From positions 1-64,000 of the forward strand of contig NZ_ATAY01000028.1 of NCBI RefSeq assembly GCF_000421965.1: a stretch of DNA of 64,000 bases, given 5' to 3'. Position 1 is the stretch's first letter. Each line of letters starts with the position of its first letter. The notes beneath the pieces are model-generated. The model searched no databases and was not told the DNA's origin. It saw only the letters and a list, made by a program, of their open reading frames with translations. Below, in pieces: positions 1 to 10,079 of this stretch. The DNA is from Ruminiclostridium papyrosolvens C7. GTDB taxonomy: Bacteria > Bacillota > Clostridia > Acetivibrionales > DSM-1351. Both the position numbers and the translations under genes were made by a program.

Positions 1-1
1 C

Positions 2-1189
<1,188 letters not shown>

Positions 1190-1205
1190 AAACTGAAATA
1201 GTCCC

Positions 1206-1240
1206 AAAAGTCGCCTGTTTTTACAGGCGGCTTTTGTATT
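1206..1240 (+). terminator. Rho-independent terminator of the xylanase gene
   Basis: A 12-bp stem (AAAAGTCGCCTG pairing with CAGGCGGCTTTT, one G-U pair) with a TTTTTA loop starts 16 bp after the stop codon and runs into a T-rich tail. Confidence 0.8.
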
Positions 1241-1461
1241 GACTATGTCTATTTTAGCTTCAAAATCCTAGTGTGCAGTCGGAATCATGTCCCAATATAT
1301 TTGCTTATTCAATGATTTTTGTAGCAGTCCCTATATTTCTCAAAAAACTTGTATCAAATAACAATTTTTGCTATTATTTAGTAGATTTTATACGTAATGT
1401 TGAATATTATATACGCACGTATTTTACAAAATAGCTAATTATAAATAAGGAGGAGAAAAAC

Positions 1462-3264
1462 ATGAAGAAGGTTAACCGAACCTTACTTAAATCTTTTCTA
1501 GCACTCGCGGCTCTGTTATTGATTGTGTCTATTATATTATTTATTCCCAAACAGGCATCATCTGAACCATGGGTACAAACCAGCGGACCATACGGTGGTT
1601 ACATCCATTGCTTTGCAATCGATGGTAAAGATATTTTCGTGGGTACCGAAGGAAGTGGTGTTTTTCACTCAACCAATAGTGGCAAAAGTTGGAATGAGGT
1701 CAATTCTGGTTTGACAAGTAAAAATGTATATTCATTGGCTATTAGCGGCACAAATATCATTGCCGGAACCAACGGCGGAGTATATATTTCCAACAACAAC
1801 GGCGTAAGCTGGGAGTTGGACAATTCAGACTTGAAAAATACTATTGTCCTCTCTCTTGCTACCAGTGGTACAAATATTTTTGCAGGAACCAGCAGCGGGG
1901 TTTTTCTTTCCACAGACAATGGCGCAAACTGGAAGGCGGTCAATTCGGGGTTGTCATTCATTAGTGTCAATTCTATGGCTATATGTGGCACCAATATCTT
2001 TGCCGGGACTGAGGACGGCGGCATTTTTCTTTCCACAAACAACGGTGAAAGCTGGAGTCCGGTTAATTCAGGTCTGACAACCACACAAATCAATTCCATC
2101 GCTGTGAGTGGTACAACAATCTTTGCCGGAACTTATGGCGGAGGTGTTTTTGCTTCTACTAATAATGGCACAAATTGGGATGCAGTTAACTCCGGTTTGA
2201 CAAACAACCATATCTACTCTATTGCCTGCAGTGGTAGTAATATCTTTGCTGGTACCGATGACGGCGTTTTTCTGTCTACTAACAACGGTACAAGCTGGAA
2301 TGCAGTTACCTCGGGGTTGACAAACAAATATATTTTTTCTCTTGCCGTCAATGACAAGAATATTTTTGCCGGAACCAATGGTGGTGGAGTATTCCTTTCC
2401 ACTGATAATGGTACAAGCTGGAGAGGGGTCAATTCCGGTTTAACAAACACCCATGTTGGTACTATCACCAAGAGAGATACGTCCATTTTTGCCGGAACTA
2501 ATGGCGCAGGTGTATTTTTCTCTAACAATGGTGGCAAAAGTTGGAAGGAGATTAACTCAGGTTTGACTAACCCTTATGTTTTCTCTCTTGCCGTCAGTGG
2601 TACCAATATCTTTGCCGGAACTAACGGAGGAGGCGTTTTTCTTTCTACTGACAATGGTACAAGCTGGAGAGAAGTCAGTTCAGGTTTGACAAACAAATAT
2701 GTCTACTCTCTTGCCGTCAGTGGTACCAATATCTTTGCCGGAACTTTGGGTGGTGGTGTTTTTCTTTCAACTAATAACGGTACAAGCTGGAGTCCGGTTA
2801 ATTCAGGTCTTCCAAACCCTAATATTGGGTCTCTTGCCGTTATCGATAAAAATATCTTTGTTGGAACTTTTGGTAATGGTGTTTTTCTTTCCAACGACAA
2901 CGGAACAAGCTGGAAAGAGGTCAATTCAGGTTTGACAAATACTCAAATATTTTCTCTTGCTACCAGTGGCACAAATATCTACGCAGGAACTCCAGAAGAT
3001 GGTGTTTTTCTTTCTACCGACAACGGAACAAGCTGGCACTCGGTTAATTCAGGTCTGACAAACCCAAAAATTGATTGCCTGGCAGCAAGTGATAAAACTG
3101 TCTTTGCCGGAACTTATGGTGGCGAGGTATTTATTTCTAAAAACAACGGAAAAGGCTGGAGAGCAGAGAACTCAGGATTGGAGAATATTGACGTTTATTC
3201 TTTTTGCATAAACGGTTCTAATATCTTTGCCGGAACTAATGGCAGGGGTATTTGGGTAAGATAG
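1462..3264 (+). CDS. Secreted beta-propeller protein with 13 BNR/sortilin-like repeats
   Basis: The start follows a strong AAGGAGGAG site. Residues ~9-30 form a hydrophobic signal or anchor segment followed by a probable cleavage region near ASSEP. The rest is a regular tandem array of about 43-residue units, each with a core like VFLSTNNGTSW, then VNSGL, then an IFAGT strand. I count 13 SW-x-x-(V)NSGL units. Such repeats form beta-propeller blades (BNR/Vps10 or ycf48-like folds). No catalytic or binding domain is appended, so the substrate is unknown. A role at the cell surface or on extracellular polysaccharide is possible given the neighbouring xylanase, but that is inference. The near-identical DNA repeats make the gene prone to copy-number change. 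Confidence 0.8.
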   Translation: MKKVNRTLLKSFLALAALLLIVSIILFIPKQASSEPWVQTSGPYGGYIHCFAIDGKDIFVGTEGSGVFHSTNSGKSWNEVNSGLTSKNVYSLAISGTNIIAGTNGGVYISNNNGVSWELDNSDLKNTIVLSLATSGTNIFAGTSSGVFLSTDNGANWKAVNSGLSFISVNSMAICGTNIFAGTEDGGIFLSTNNGESWSPVNSGLTTTQINSIAVSGTTIFAGTYGGGVFASTNNGTNWDAVNSGLTNNHIYSIACSGSNIFAGTDDGVFLSTNNGTSWNAVTSGLTNKYIFSLAVNDKNIFAGTNGGGVFLSTDNGTSWRGVNSGLTNTHVGTITKRDTSIFAGTNGAGVFFSNNGGKSWKEINSGLTNPYVFSLAVSGTNIFAGTNGGGVFLSTDNGTSWREVSSGLTNKYVYSLAVSGTNIFAGTLGGGVFLSTNNGTSWSPVNSGLPNPNIGSLAVIDKNIFVGTFGNGVFLSNDNGTSWKEVNSGLTNTQIFSLATSGTNIYAGTPEDGVFLSTDNGTSWHSVNSGLTNPKIDCLAASDKTVFAGTYGGEVFISKNNGKGWRAENSGLENIDVYSFCINGSNIFAGTNGRGIWVR

Positions 3265-3341
3265 GGTATAAATCCAACTCTCTAAAAGATAACATCGAAT
3301 TTCTTGAGACCACTGAAAAAGTGTCCTCATATTAATAGAAA

Positions 3342-3379
3342 AGGTCATAGGCATAAAAAATTGCCTACGCCTTTTTTTT
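3342..3379 (+). terminator. Probable terminator after the propeller gene
   Basis: An imperfect stem (AGGTCATAGGCA against TGCCTACGCCT, one bulge) is followed by eight T residues. It lies about 80 bp after the propeller stop codon. Confidence 0.55.
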
Positions 3380-3523
3380 GCATTTTGGTGTAAAACAAAC
3401 GTTAAAAGTATAACAGGATGCAGCTAGTGGATAAAAACAAAAAATGGATTCGTGACTTTTCAAAGCCTCTTTATTTAGTATAAAAAACACCAGCACCCTT
3501 TTGGATACTGGCATTTTTGAACT

Positions 3524-3598
3524 TGGCGTCCCGGACAGGAATCGAACCCGCATCAGTGGAACCGGAATCCACCGCTTTATCCATTAAACTACCGAGAC
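3524..3598 (-). tRNA. tRNA-Arg (anticodon CCG), CCA encoded
   Basis: Read on the minus strand, the acceptor stem GTCTCGG pairs with CCGGGAC, the anticodon loop is TTCCGGT (CCG, Arg), the T arm is GCGGGTTCGATTCCTGT, and the 3' end carries an encoded CCA. The gene stands alone between a terminator and a leftward gene cluster. Confidence 0.95.
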
Positions 3599-3703
3599 AA
3601 ATTGAAAAGTCCACTGATATATTATAGACTATTGAAGCCCACTTTACAACAAAGGAGATTGAATTCTTTTGATATTCGACTATAAGTTAAAGTTTATAAT
3701 AAA

Positions 3704-4108
3704 CTATTTAAAATAGGCATTGAATAATAGCATAAAACCTAGTAAGAATGCTGTCAAACCGGTTAGTGCAAGATATATTTTACCTTTACCTGGAACCTTT
3801 CTTATTATAAGGTAGTTGCTGATTACTAGTGCTGTAAGAAAGATAACTATTATAAGTGATGTTATTACTTTTGAACCAGTTGATGGACTAACCAAAAATC
3901 CAAACAGCCCAATCAAAATGATAGGGGTTAAGGATATTCCTACCACAGAAGAAAATAAATTAATAAGTATTATTATTAAAAATTTTTTTGATGATACCGG
4001 GTATTTTATTTTAGTATCATCGATTGTATTTAATCTCAAATCATACCCACATTCACAATACCTTGTATTAGTTTCATGTATGGTTTTACAATTAGGACAT
4101 TCTTTCAT
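3704..4108 (-). CDS. Zinc-ribbon membrane protein of unknown function
   Basis: The 134-residue protein starts with a zinc-ribbon-like Cys set (C4-x2-C7 and C18-x-C20) and continues with about three hydrophobic segments (roughly residues 43-75, 84-102 and 111-132). The start overlaps the stop of the upstream acetyltransferase by ATGA, with AAAGGGG as ribosome site, so the two are translationally coupled. I do not recognise a named family. The cytoplasmic N-terminal ribbon plus membrane anchor is a common layout in clostridial hypothetical proteins. Confidence 0.7.
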   Translation of the reverse strand: MKECPNCKTIHETNTRYCECGYDLRLNTIDDTKIKYPVSSKKFLIIILINLFSSVVGISLTPIILIGLFGFLVSPSTGSKVITSLIIVIFLTALVISNYLIIRKVPGKGKIYLALTGLTAFLLGFMLLFNAYFK

Positions 4109-4578
4109 AAATCCCCTTTTATATTTTTCATCATAAGTTGTTCAGCTATGCCTTTTTTATACAAATCAGGAATAATACAGACCTCTTGGTATCCCACCTT
4201 TTCATATAATCGTTTAGCTCCAACATTAAAGTCTGCAACTACAAGAAATAATTTTGTATACTCTTTTGCGTTTGTGTCTTCAAAGTATTGAAGTAACTTT
4301 TTTCCTATACCAAGATTTCGATATTCCTCTTTTACAGCTATTAAATGTAAATAAGGGAAGCTATGGAATGCCCCGTTTTCAACTACCCAAATAAAGCCTA
4401 CACATAAGCCTTCTTTATTAATAGCTACAAATATCTCTCCCTTTGAAATCCCCTCATTAACTGATTTAAAAGCTGAGTTTTCCTTAGAAAAATGTACTCT
4501 CCCCAATTCTGATTTCTGTAAAGCATTAATACAATCAGCAGAGTGTTTTTCCTCCCCTTTAATAATACTTACTTCCAT
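4105..4578 (-). CDS. GNAT-family N-acetyltransferase
   Basis: A 157-residue single-domain GNAT protein. The acetyl-CoA binding motif A is visible as VKEEYRNLGIGKKLL, preceded by the strand LHLIAV and followed by the FNVGAKRLYEKVGY region typical of motif B. The start has an AAGGGGGG ribosome site. Substrate cannot be told from sequence. It is the first gene of a pair with the zinc-ribbon membrane protein and follows the HAD hydrolase gene by about 36 bp. Confidence 0.8.
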   Translation of the reverse strand: MEVSIIKGEEKHSADCINALQKSELGRVHFSKENSAFKSVNEGISKGEIFVAINKEGLCVGFIWVVENGAFHSFPYLHLIAVKEEYRNLGIGKKLLQYFEDTNAKEYTKLFLVVADFNVGAKRLYEKVGYQEVCIIPDLYKKGIAEQLMMKNIKGDL

Positions 4579-4614
4579 TTAATTACCCCCCTTTTTCTTT
4601 GTTTAATCTATCAT

Positions 4615-5301
4615 TTAAATAAACTCAAAAATATCCATTAAGTTCTCACAATATTTTTTATAGTTATGTGAATTTTCCTTTCTGACCAAAATAGCATTTA
4701 TGCCTGCATTTACAGCCCCTAAAATATCAGCGTCATAGCTGTCTCCAATCATTGTTGCTTCACAAACATCCCTAAGTTCACTCATTACTTTTTTATATGC
4801 CTGTATATTGGGTTTTTCAAAACCTATATCAGCAGACGAATAAATACCTTCAAAAAATCTGCTAATGCCTAATTCATCAACTAAAAGCGTTAATTCAGGC
4901 ACATGGTTTGAAACAATAATATTGTGATATCCTTTATTTTTCGTATTCTCCAGGCAAGGTATTGTATCGTCATAAAGCTGCCATTGTGTAACGTCTAAAT
5001 ATCTTACTTTGATTTGACTTGCCACCTTATATGACAGATTTTCTTTAACTCCAATTTCCCTAAGAATGTTTTCAAAATGCAATGTCATGTGATCCCACCA
5101 AGGAGTACCTTTAAAGAACTCGGTATGGGGTGTATTCGGGGAATGCCACGGGAATCCGTAATTCAAGTATTGTTTTATGTCGTTAAGTGTAACATCTTTG
5201 TAGCCGAATTCACGCAGAAGGTCGTATATTACCTGCCCCCACATACCATTCCTATACGCTAATGTGTTATCAAAATCCCAAAGAATATATTTTTTCCCCA
5301 T
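4615..5301 (-). CDS. HAD-superfamily hydrolase (subclass IA)
   Basis: The protein (228 aa) shows the four HAD motifs: the nucleophile DFDNTL (Asp9 and Asp11), IVSNH for motif II, the Lys of FEKPNIQAY for motif III, and GDSYDADILGA for motif IV. An alpha-helical cap lies between motifs I and II, as in phosphoglycolate phosphatase-like enzymes. The substrate is unknown. The ribosome site AAGGGTGA lies in the end of the amj-like gene, only 1 bp upstream, so the two are probably co-transcribed. Confidence 0.85.
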   Translation of the reverse strand: MGKKYILWDFDNTLAYRNGMWGQVIYDLLREFGYKDVTLNDIKQYLNYGFPWHSPNTPHTEFFKGTPWWDHMTLHFENILREIGVKENLSYKVASQIKVRYLDVTQWQLYDDTIPCLENTKNKGYHNIIVSNHVPELTLLVDELGISRFFEGIYSSADIGFEKPNIQAYKKVMSELRDVCEATMIGDSYDADILGAVNAGINAILVRKENSHNYKKYCENLMDIFEFI

Positions 5302-5302
5302 A

Positions 5303-6106
5303 TCATATCACCCTTGCAATACTTGCAATAGCCATTGCTGCCGGAACCAATAAAAGCTGAGCCAGCATGGTTCCTACTATAAGTCCGCAGACAATAAATA
5401 TTACGCAGCGGCTGAAATCCAACTCTGTACACTCACCTTTGATAACATCATCTGTCATCATTGAAATATAAGGGTCAATAAACAAAAACATAAGGATAGT
5501 AGCAACACCATTTATTGCTGATGACAAGGTACTGCAGGTTGTTCTAAATTCAGGGTAAAGGCATCCGGCATATAAAGAAGCAAGTACACCTACTGTAGAT
5601 ATGGAGGATGTAATTACATTTAATAATACTATTTTCTTTGGTATCTTTCTTAAACTTTTCAGTTGAGACAGGTTATCCTTTTTAGGAATAGTAATACTCC
5701 TCTTGAACTGTTCTATACCGGACTTTGAAAATCCATGTAAAATGAGTCTCGGAACAGACCTATAAACACTAAAAGATTCTACTGCTTTTGTGAAAACTCT
5801 CATAAATGTAGGCAGAAGCATTGCACCGATAATTGTTGCAAGAGTAGCTGAAAGTAATATCCACCTGAAAATATGCAACATACCGTCGGTATTTCCGCCC
5901 TCAATACTTTTTTCAATGGTTTTTGCAAGCAATGGGGCCTGAAAGGTGTTAGCTGTCCTTGACAGCAATGCAAACACGTTAAATATCGCAAAAGCAATTG
6001 CTATTCTCCCAGTCTTTACACCTACTATTCTGACACTGTAGGCCAGCGTTCCGACAATATATATTACAAGTGTAAGTACAAGAACAGCTGTAACTTGTAT
6101 GGTCAT
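5303..6106 (-). CDS. amj: Amj-family lipid II flippase
   Basis: A 267-residue polytopic membrane protein with about six hydrophobic segments. The N-terminal signature (TLAYSVRIVGVKTGRIA, then LLSRTANTFQAPLLAKTIE) matches what I know of the Amj/YdaH family (formerly DUF2837), and the length fits. In Bacillus subtilis Amj is the alternate lipid II flippase that can replace MurJ in carrying the peptidoglycan precursor across the membrane. The start is set by GGAGG, nine bases before the ATG. A HAD hydrolase follows immediately. Family assignment is by recall of the motif, without a search. Confidence 0.8.
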   Translation of the reverse strand: MTIQVTAVLVLTLVIYIVGTLAYSVRIVGVKTGRIAIAFAIFNVFALLSRTANTFQAPLLAKTIEKSIEGGNTDGMLHIFRWILLSATLATIIGAMLLPTFMRVFTKAVESFSVYRSVPRLILHGFSKSGIEQFKRSITIPKKDNLSQLKSLRKIPKKIVLLNVITSSISTVGVLASLYAGCLYPEFRTTCSTLSSAINGVATILMFLFIDPYISMMTDDVIKGECTELDFSRCVIFIVCGLIVGTMLAQLLLVPAAMAIASIARVI

Positions 6107-6196
6107 TTATGAATACCTCCATTATAAAATGTAAGTATTCTACATCTTCATGCCGATTACCTTCCATATAAGGTAATATATTGCACCACCACTACA

Positions 6197-6231
6197 TAAA
6201 AAAATCCCTCTATGCAATTTTAAAAGCATAG
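6197..6231 (-). terminator. Terminator for the leftward membrane-protein gene
   Basis: On the minus strand CTATGC and GCATAG form a stem around an A/T loop, followed by AGGGA and seven T residues, about 30 bp after the stop of the 6263-6904 gene. Confidence 0.7.
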
Positions 6232-6262
6232 ACGGATAGTTTCTATAACATATTTTAGCTAC

Positions 6263-6904
6263 CTACAATCTCATTATAATAAGTGATAGCAAATATTGGA
6301 TTGCAGAACTGATTAGTGCATTCCAGCAAAATACAAGAACAAACACCAGTCCTCTTACATTGTTAGATAACCTGAACAACACGCACAGTCCTCTGGCTAT
6401 TGCACCGTTAAACCAGAAATATGACAGTATTCCCATAACAGTTGTTATAAACAATAAAATCATTGAACCAGTGGAGAACGTCCATCTGCTGCTAAAGTAA
6501 ATTAAGATATCCATAGGAGTTAATAGAATGTTAGCCAGGATATAAACCTTCACAACCTTTGTAATAAGACTTGAATATGTATTCACCACAGAAGCATTAT
6601 ATCCTTCACTCCTCTTTTTGAAATGCTTTATAACGTCAAAAACAGGGTATGAGAAGCAAATCACATCTACAAACCCTATTATTAACGCAGTTATAAATAA
6701 AACCGCTGCAGTTTTAAAATTAAAGCTTAAATTGGTTATAAAAAAACCCTTTGGATTTTGCGGATTGAGTATATAGAAAATAACATCCCGCAAACCTACA
6801 AAAACTATACCAATGTAAAGCCACATACTTTTATCAGTAAGCTTTGAGTAAAAGTCTTTTTGCAGCAAAAAAAGATCAATAATTGTATTGTATTTCGATT
6901 TCAT
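6263..6904 (-). CDS. Polytopic membrane protein of unknown function
   Basis: I chose the ATG at 6904 because AGGAG lies five bases before it; an ATG 24 bp further upstream has no ribosome site. The 213-residue product has about five hydrophobic segments and a short cytoplasmic N-terminus. The layout resembles Yip1/YIF1-type or DUF membrane proteins, but no diagnostic motif is visible and I do not assign a family. It has its own terminator and stands between the amj and spoIIE transcription units. Confidence 0.7.
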   Translation of the reverse strand: MKSKYNTIIDLFLLQKDFYSKLTDKSMWLYIGIVFVGLRDVIFYILNPQNPKGFFITNLSFNFKTAAVLFITALIIGFVDVICFSYPVFDVIKHFKKRSEGYNASVVNTYSSLITKVVKVYILANILLTPMDILIYFSSRWTFSTGSMILLFITTVMGILSYFWFNGAIARGLCVLFRLSNNVRGLVFVLVFCWNALISSAIQYLLSLIIMRL

Positions 6905-6985
6905 TTCTGCTCCTATCACAAAACGCATTTATCATTATATAATATATATTATTTAACAGAGTTCAATCAATATAGCAAGATATTT

Positions 6986-7354
6986 TTAAAATATTTCTAT
7001 TAAAATATATGCTATTGCTGCAATACTTCCGATAAGGGCAGAATTTATTATAAGAATCTTCATAAACCGGGATTCGTTAAACTTTCTTTTTAAATGTTTT
7101 TTACACGCCGGCCTTTGCCTTTCTTTCGGTACAGTTGCCAAGTTACCCTTGTTTTCCTTAACATAATTATTTATTATTGCTTCTGCCTCCCTTAGAATAA
7201 ATTTGTTATTGTACACCGAACCTCCCTCGTTTTGATGTTTCTTTTCATTATCGCCGCTTTGCGCATCTTGTTTCATTACCAGAATAGCCTCCTCAAACAG
7301 GTTTGAATGTATGTCTCTGAGCACGATTACCTTTTTTTCCTTACCATAAAACAT
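6986..7354 (-). CDS. Small C-terminally anchored hypothetical protein
   Basis: The ATG at 7354 is preceded by GGAGG at five bases, so it is preferred over an in-frame ATG 21 bp upstream. The 122-residue product has a charged, Gln/Asn-rich middle, a very basic stretch around RPACKKHLKRKF, and a single hydrophobic helix at the extreme C-terminus, so it is probably a tail-anchored membrane protein. It follows spoIIE by about 70 bp on the same strand and might be co-transcribed. No family recognised. Confidence 0.65.
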   Translation of the reverse strand: MFYGKEKKVIVLRDIHSNLFEEAILVMKQDAQSGDNEKKHQNEGGSVYNNKFILREAEAIINNYVKENKGNLATVPKERQRPACKKHLKRKFNESRFMKILIINSALIGSIAAIAYILIEIF

Positions 7355-7423
7355 AGTATCCTCCATAAAGAACATTTATGGTTAGTTTGTGAATATTTAA
7401 CATAATTATTCAATGTTAATTCA

Positions 7424-9838
7424 CTATAATGGTTTCCAAATTTTAGAAACCATAACCATCATGTCATCTACGGGTTCTTTGTCCTTACAACGGCTCAATG
7501 CTTCCTCCAGAAGATCATCTGCAATTTTTTGAGGATTCTTACTTGTCATTTGTGAGATAACATTTTGAACCTCTATAATGCTATCGTCGCTGCTTTTAAA
7601 GGAATCTACGATTCCATCTGACACCATTACAATATACTCTCCGCTATTAACGCTTTTGTGAATCAGTTCCAGTTCAACATTGCACAATATTCCCGCCGGA
7701 AGAGAAGCAGCCCTTATTGTCTCAACATAGTCATCACGTTTGATAAAAGTAGGAGCGGCCCCCACCTTTACAAATTCCACTTCTCCGTCATATAAATCCA
7801 CAACAGAAATATCAATAGTAGCAAAGGATTCATCATTTGATTTAAGAACAAGAATAGAATTTATCAGTTTTACAGTTGTGTCTTTGTCAAACCCTGATTC
7901 CATAAATTGTTCTATGAGATTGACTGTTGCCTTACTTTGGAGACATGCTTTGTGTCCTGTACCCATCCCATCACTTAAAGCAGCAATATATTTCCCGTCA
8001 CCGCTGTTAAGAAATGTATAATTATCTCCCGACACATGCTTCTCATCTTTTGCAACTCTTGCAACACCCGTTATTACCTTGAATATTTCTTCCTTCACAA
8101 GCTTTATGCTACAGACGTCCGTTTTTGTATTAAGGCCGCAGTCACTTCCGTTCTTCACCATCCTGCAGCCTATGACATCAGACACAACTTTTTCTACACA
8201 GCCTATACAGCTTCTTTTTCCTCCGCAGCCTTTATATGATAATGAGATTTCATAGTTGCCGTTTTTGTTCTCATATACAATTGCTTCAACATTGCGTAAG
8301 CCTTTTTTGGTAAGCTCCAGAAGTATATTGTTTTCAATGTCCTCCTTAAAAATAATATTCGTATTCAATTCAACTGCCAGATTGGATATAATTGTGGACA
8401 TACTCCTCATTTGTTGAGAAACCAGACCTCTGCTTTCACTGATTCTGCTCCGCCAAACCATATCAACCTTAAATAACTCATAGGTATAATTTACAGCCTT
8501 TACAAAATCGTCTATGCGCTCGCACCTGTCCAGGAAATACTGTGGAATATCCTGTTGGTCTATCCAGCCTTTGCAGTCAAGTTTCTCTACAATTTTAAAA
8601 AGAATCTGGTAGGTATTGCAGAAATTCTGCTCCCAACAATGGCTGCAAAGACTACAGTCCTTGCAAACCCTGTCTGCAACTCTGTCAAAAATAGCAGTTA
8701 TGTCATGCTTTTCAGTAACTGACTTTGTTTCAGATATTTCATCAAAGGTTTTTGCCATTTCTCCAAAGGCTTTTGAGAATTTGTTCAGCTTTTCCACCGT
8801 AATCTCTTTAATTCGCATACTGTAGCCTTTTTTGTCTCCTCTGGCTTCAAGTGCTTTATTAAATTTGTTTACCACTATATCCGTTACTTTATTCGGTATT
8901 AACATAAACAAAATAATTGCCACAATTATTTCATACAGATATATAAGTACTTCCGTAGACCCGTTGGTATAAAACGTTAAAACCGCATTTCCCATCAAAA
9001 CACCCATGCATGAGCCAGCTTTCCCCATCTTTCTCAAAATTCCTGAAAGTAAACCGCAAAAAGCATATGAAGAAACCATAAGTGGTGAAGAATTCGACGA
9101 AATACTTATTACCGTTCCAACGATTACACCTATGGCTGCTCCGTTTCCTGCCCCGGTTCTATAGCTGAATACTAAAATTGTAAGAATACAAAGAATATTT
9201 CTCAGGCTAACCCCAAGTACAGCCCATGTTCCCAGCCCTCCAACAGAAAGTGCACAGGCTATAGCTATACTTAAGACCTCTTCGTTAGTAAGAACATGTC
9301 TCTTAGTCGTGCTGCCTATTACGTCAAGTACATTTTTAAAAACAAATGCAAGTGCAAAAATCAGGAATCCGTTCAGAAGGGATTTTAAAACATCATATAA
9401 AAGAAAGCCCTGAAAACATGTAATAAGCATTTCAGGTATAAGAACACCTGCGGAAGCAGTTATAGCCGTTCGCAGGGACGAGCCTACGCTTTTTTTGAAG
9501 GGAATATTCATGGCATTAAACAGCAACATAGACACTGCGGCAATATATATCTGGACTGTAGCTCCCGAAGTCAGCATACCTGCGATTATTGCGAGTGCAA
9601 TCAAAACCCTGCTTAAATTCAAACCCAGAGTTGCCGCATACAAAGCTATGCCAAAAGGCATCAAACCGCCCATCAGGGATATCCTGCCCAGCAGAAATGA
9701 TGCCGGAATTACAATCAGATTTAATTTATTTGCTCTGTTCAAATAGTCAAGCAGTGCTGCTGCTTTTGAACTGCTGTTTTTGTGAAGTTTCTCTCCGAAT
9801 TCACCTAAATTATTGTATGGAAGTGTTTCTGTTTTCAT
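7424..9838 (-). CDS. spoIIE: Stage II sporulation protein E (SpoIIE phosphatase)
   Basis: The length (804 aa) and architecture are those of SpoIIE. An N-terminal block of about ten transmembrane helices runs to residue ~330, then comes the central oligomerisation region with its Cys-rich stretch (CKDCSLCSHCW), and a PP2C-type phosphatase at the C-terminus with DGMGTGHKA, SDGIVDSF and DDMMVMV metal-binding Asp motifs. SpoIIE dephosphorylates SpoIIAA in the forespore to release sigma F and localises to the polar septum. The gene is preceded by a promoter with Spo0A-like boxes (see 9902-9933 and 10068-10074), which fits its activation at sporulation onset. Confidence 0.97.
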   Translation of the reverse strand: MKTETLPYNNLGEFGEKLHKNSSSKAAALLDYLNRANKLNLIVIPASFLLGRISLMGGLMPFGIALYAATLGLNLSRVLIALAIIAGMLTSGATVQIYIAAVSMLLFNAMNIPFKKSVGSSLRTAITASAGVLIPEMLITCFQGFLLYDVLKSLLNGFLIFALAFVFKNVLDVIGSTTKRHVLTNEEVLSIAIACALSVGGLGTWAVLGVSLRNILCILTILVFSYRTGAGNGAAIGVIVGTVISISSNSSPLMVSSYAFCGLLSGILRKMGKAGSCMGVLMGNAVLTFYTNGSTEVLIYLYEIIVAIILFMLIPNKVTDIVVNKFNKALEARGDKKGYSMRIKEITVEKLNKFSKAFGEMAKTFDEISETKSVTEKHDITAIFDRVADRVCKDCSLCSHCWEQNFCNTYQILFKIVEKLDCKGWIDQQDIPQYFLDRCERIDDFVKAVNYTYELFKVDMVWRSRISESRGLVSQQMRSMSTIISNLAVELNTNIIFKEDIENNILLELTKKGLRNVEAIVYENKNGNYEISLSYKGCGGKRSCIGCVEKVVSDVIGCRMVKNGSDCGLNTKTDVCSIKLVKEEIFKVITGVARVAKDEKHVSGDNYTFLNSGDGKYIAALSDGMGTGHKACLQSKATVNLIEQFMESGFDKDTTVKLINSILVLKSNDESFATIDISVVDLYDGEVEFVKVGAAPTFIKRDDYVETIRAASLPAGILCNVELELIHKSVNSGEYIVMVSDGIVDSFKSSDDSIIEVQNVISQMTSKNPQKIADDLLEEALSRCKDKEPVDDMMVMVSKIWKPL

Positions 9839-9901
9839 TTATCTAGTGACCCCCCGCCTTTTATCTTCTGTGTGATTGCCCGGTTACAGCACGTAGGATT
9901 G

Positions 9902-9933
9902 ATTATAAGGCAGGAGTATAAAAATATTTGTCA
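9902..9933 (-). promoter_or_regulatory. Putative spoIIE promoter with Spo0A-like box
   Basis: On the minus strand a TATAAT (-10, at 9902-9907) follows TGACAAA (9927-9933), which differs by one base from the Spo0A box TGNCGAA and sits about where a -35 would be. The spoIIE promoter of B. subtilis has the same arrangement of sigma A -10 with Spo0A sites. The start codon lies 63 bp downstream. Confidence 0.5.
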
Positions 9934-10067
9934 CTTTTGGTACTTAGGAAATAAGATATTTTAGACAGTTAATTTCAAAATATCTTACTTTTATAACATT
10001 AATTAAAGTATATTTTCCTAAGAATAACTTTAAGTAAAATGTAAATAATTACCTTTTATGTCATTCA

Positions 10068-10074
10068 TGTCGAA
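10068..10074 (-). promoter_or_regulatory. Perfect Spo0A box upstream of spoIIE
   Basis: TGTCGAA on the plus strand (TTCGACA on the minus strand) is an exact Spo0A box, about 160 bp upstream of the putative spoIIE -10. It lies just after the pncB stop codon. A 7-mer can occur by chance, so this is a candidate only. Confidence 0.4.
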
Positions 10075-10079
10075 AACTT

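Noticed and set aside
1665-2935. Several overlapping frames inside the propeller gene on both strands
   Set aside because: The repeats lack stops in more than one frame, which gives long shadow frames; none has a start with ribosome site or a recognisable product.
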